Assembly: GCA_023702235.1 (NCBI GenBank)
Contig: JAMQCR010000002.1
Span: 930,001-994,000, forward strand
Origin: Neobacillus pocheonensis
Lineage (GTDB): Bacteria; Bacillota; Bacilli; Bacillales; Cytobacillaceae
Length of the DNA stretch: 64,000 bases
Direction: 5' to 3'
Of the stretch, positions 63,500-64,000 are shown one piece after another. Both the position numbers and the translations under genes were made by a program. The number at the start of each line of letters is the position of its first letter. Positions within the stretch are counted from its first letter, which is position 1. The notes beneath the pieces are model-generated. The model had not been told where the DNA came from. It saw only the letters and a program-made list of their open reading frames with translations, and searched no databases.

Positions 63500-64000
63500 T
63501 TTTAAGAAATTATAACTCTTAAACTTGACTTTCAATATTACAGTGAGGAGATAGAACTGAGTGTTAATATTGGGGAATGTATGCTATTTTGTTAACACCG
63601 AATACCCCCCGGCGTAAAATAGTTATGCCAATTGTATTTTGTTTATATTTCTTATAATTAAACGGTTTATATTCAAATTTTTATTCAAATCTATTATAAG
63701 TAAATTTTTCGAATTCAAATACATTTATTCCTATTTCCTCAATAATTTCTGGGGGTAATGTATAATCCTGTTTCACTAAACCAAAAAAAAGTGAAACCTT
63801 TCTCTACGCAAAAAGACAAGCATAGATTTTTGCTTGTTTCATATGCAAAGTTACCTACTGCTATCGAACCCAGGAAACTACCAAGCAGATAGGAACTTGA
63901 ATTAACCCCTGCGATATGGTTCCTCCAATTAGTGCAAGAGACGATACTATTAAATCTCGAATGCAAGCATTAATGATCAATTTCCAGATGATAAAGTATA
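63500..64000. other. No confident gene
   Basis: AT-rich. A minus-strand open frame at 63739-63966 has some hydrophobic character but no recognisable family or start, so it is not called. Confidence 0.4.

Noticed and set aside
63739..63966. 75-codon minus-strand open frame
   Set aside because: No recognisable domain or start signal; composition alone could give it.
1..64000. CRISPR array
   Set aside because: No regularly spaced short repeats with unique spacers were seen. The array repeats at 25-50 kb are spaced by whole genes and vary internally.

Overview
The window is low-GC DNA from a spore-former-type Bacillaceae, most like Neobacillus/Bacillus sensu lato. The evidence is AGGAGG-type ribosome binding sites, GTG/TTG starts, a B. 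subtilis-like bsdA/bsdBCD phenolic acid decarboxylase locus, CysJI sulfite reductase, DUF3231 and HxlR proteins, and T-rich intrinsic terminators. Gene decay is heavy. Many genes carry single-base indels or one nonsense codon, and several are only fragments. Whether the indels are biological or assembly errors cannot be settled from the sequence.

Layout. (1) 1-10.8 kb: a MocR/aminotransferase C-terminus; a hisC-like plus second aminotransferase pair; a broken Orn/Lys/Arg decarboxylase; a broken nitrilase; an acyl-CoA-dehydrogenase-like flavoprotein; cysJ lacking its FMN domain; a frameshifted cysI; and a second MocR-like remnant in inverse orientation. (2) 11.6-21.7 kb: an apparent defence island between two fragments resembling the 3' half of tRNA-Sec. 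It carries an orphan TnpB element and a Wadjet jetDABC operon (plasmid-restricting SMC system) with frameshifts in jetA and jetC. (3) 21.7-25 kb: a coiled-coil protein and remnants of a HAD phosphatase and PPDK. (4) 25.4-50.4 kb: the most unusual part. About 18 copies or half-copies of a same-orientation intergenic repeat separate mostly single plus-strand genes (small membrane proteins, CBO0543-like proteins, DUF5661, DUF2019, WapI-type immunity-like proteins), in the manner of integron cassettes. A tyrosine recombinase gene lies exactly between the two halves of one repeat. Larger blocks sit in the same array: bsd phenolic acid decarboxylase, FMN-binding/RnfD/ferric-reductase-like proteins, amidohydrolase/isochorismatase, F420-reductase-like/HxlR, DUF3231, Crp/quinone reductase. 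(5) 50.5-56.5 kb: prophage or plasmid-type remnants (YolD, XRE regulator, ribbon-helix-helix-like and zinc-ribbon proteins, a DUF4062 gene with an overlapping small ORF, a broken helicase). (6) 57-64 kb: a HipA-like kinase, a qoxD remnant, a polysaccharide deacetylase, an IS200/IS605 element with a large zinc-finger-less TnpB, an IS1182-type MITE, a small secreted protein and a serine recombinase remnant.

How the parts relate. The bsd locus looks intact: LpdD and UbiX on one side of the LysR gene, UbiD and BsdD on the other, with a matching candidate operator in front of each arm. The Wadjet operon would be a complete four-gene system if its two single-base deletions were restored. The repeat array is the best candidate for an undescribed system. 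It could be a Gram-positive, integron-like cassette platform, or a terminator-bearing repeat family that settles behind genes. These two readings make different testable predictions.
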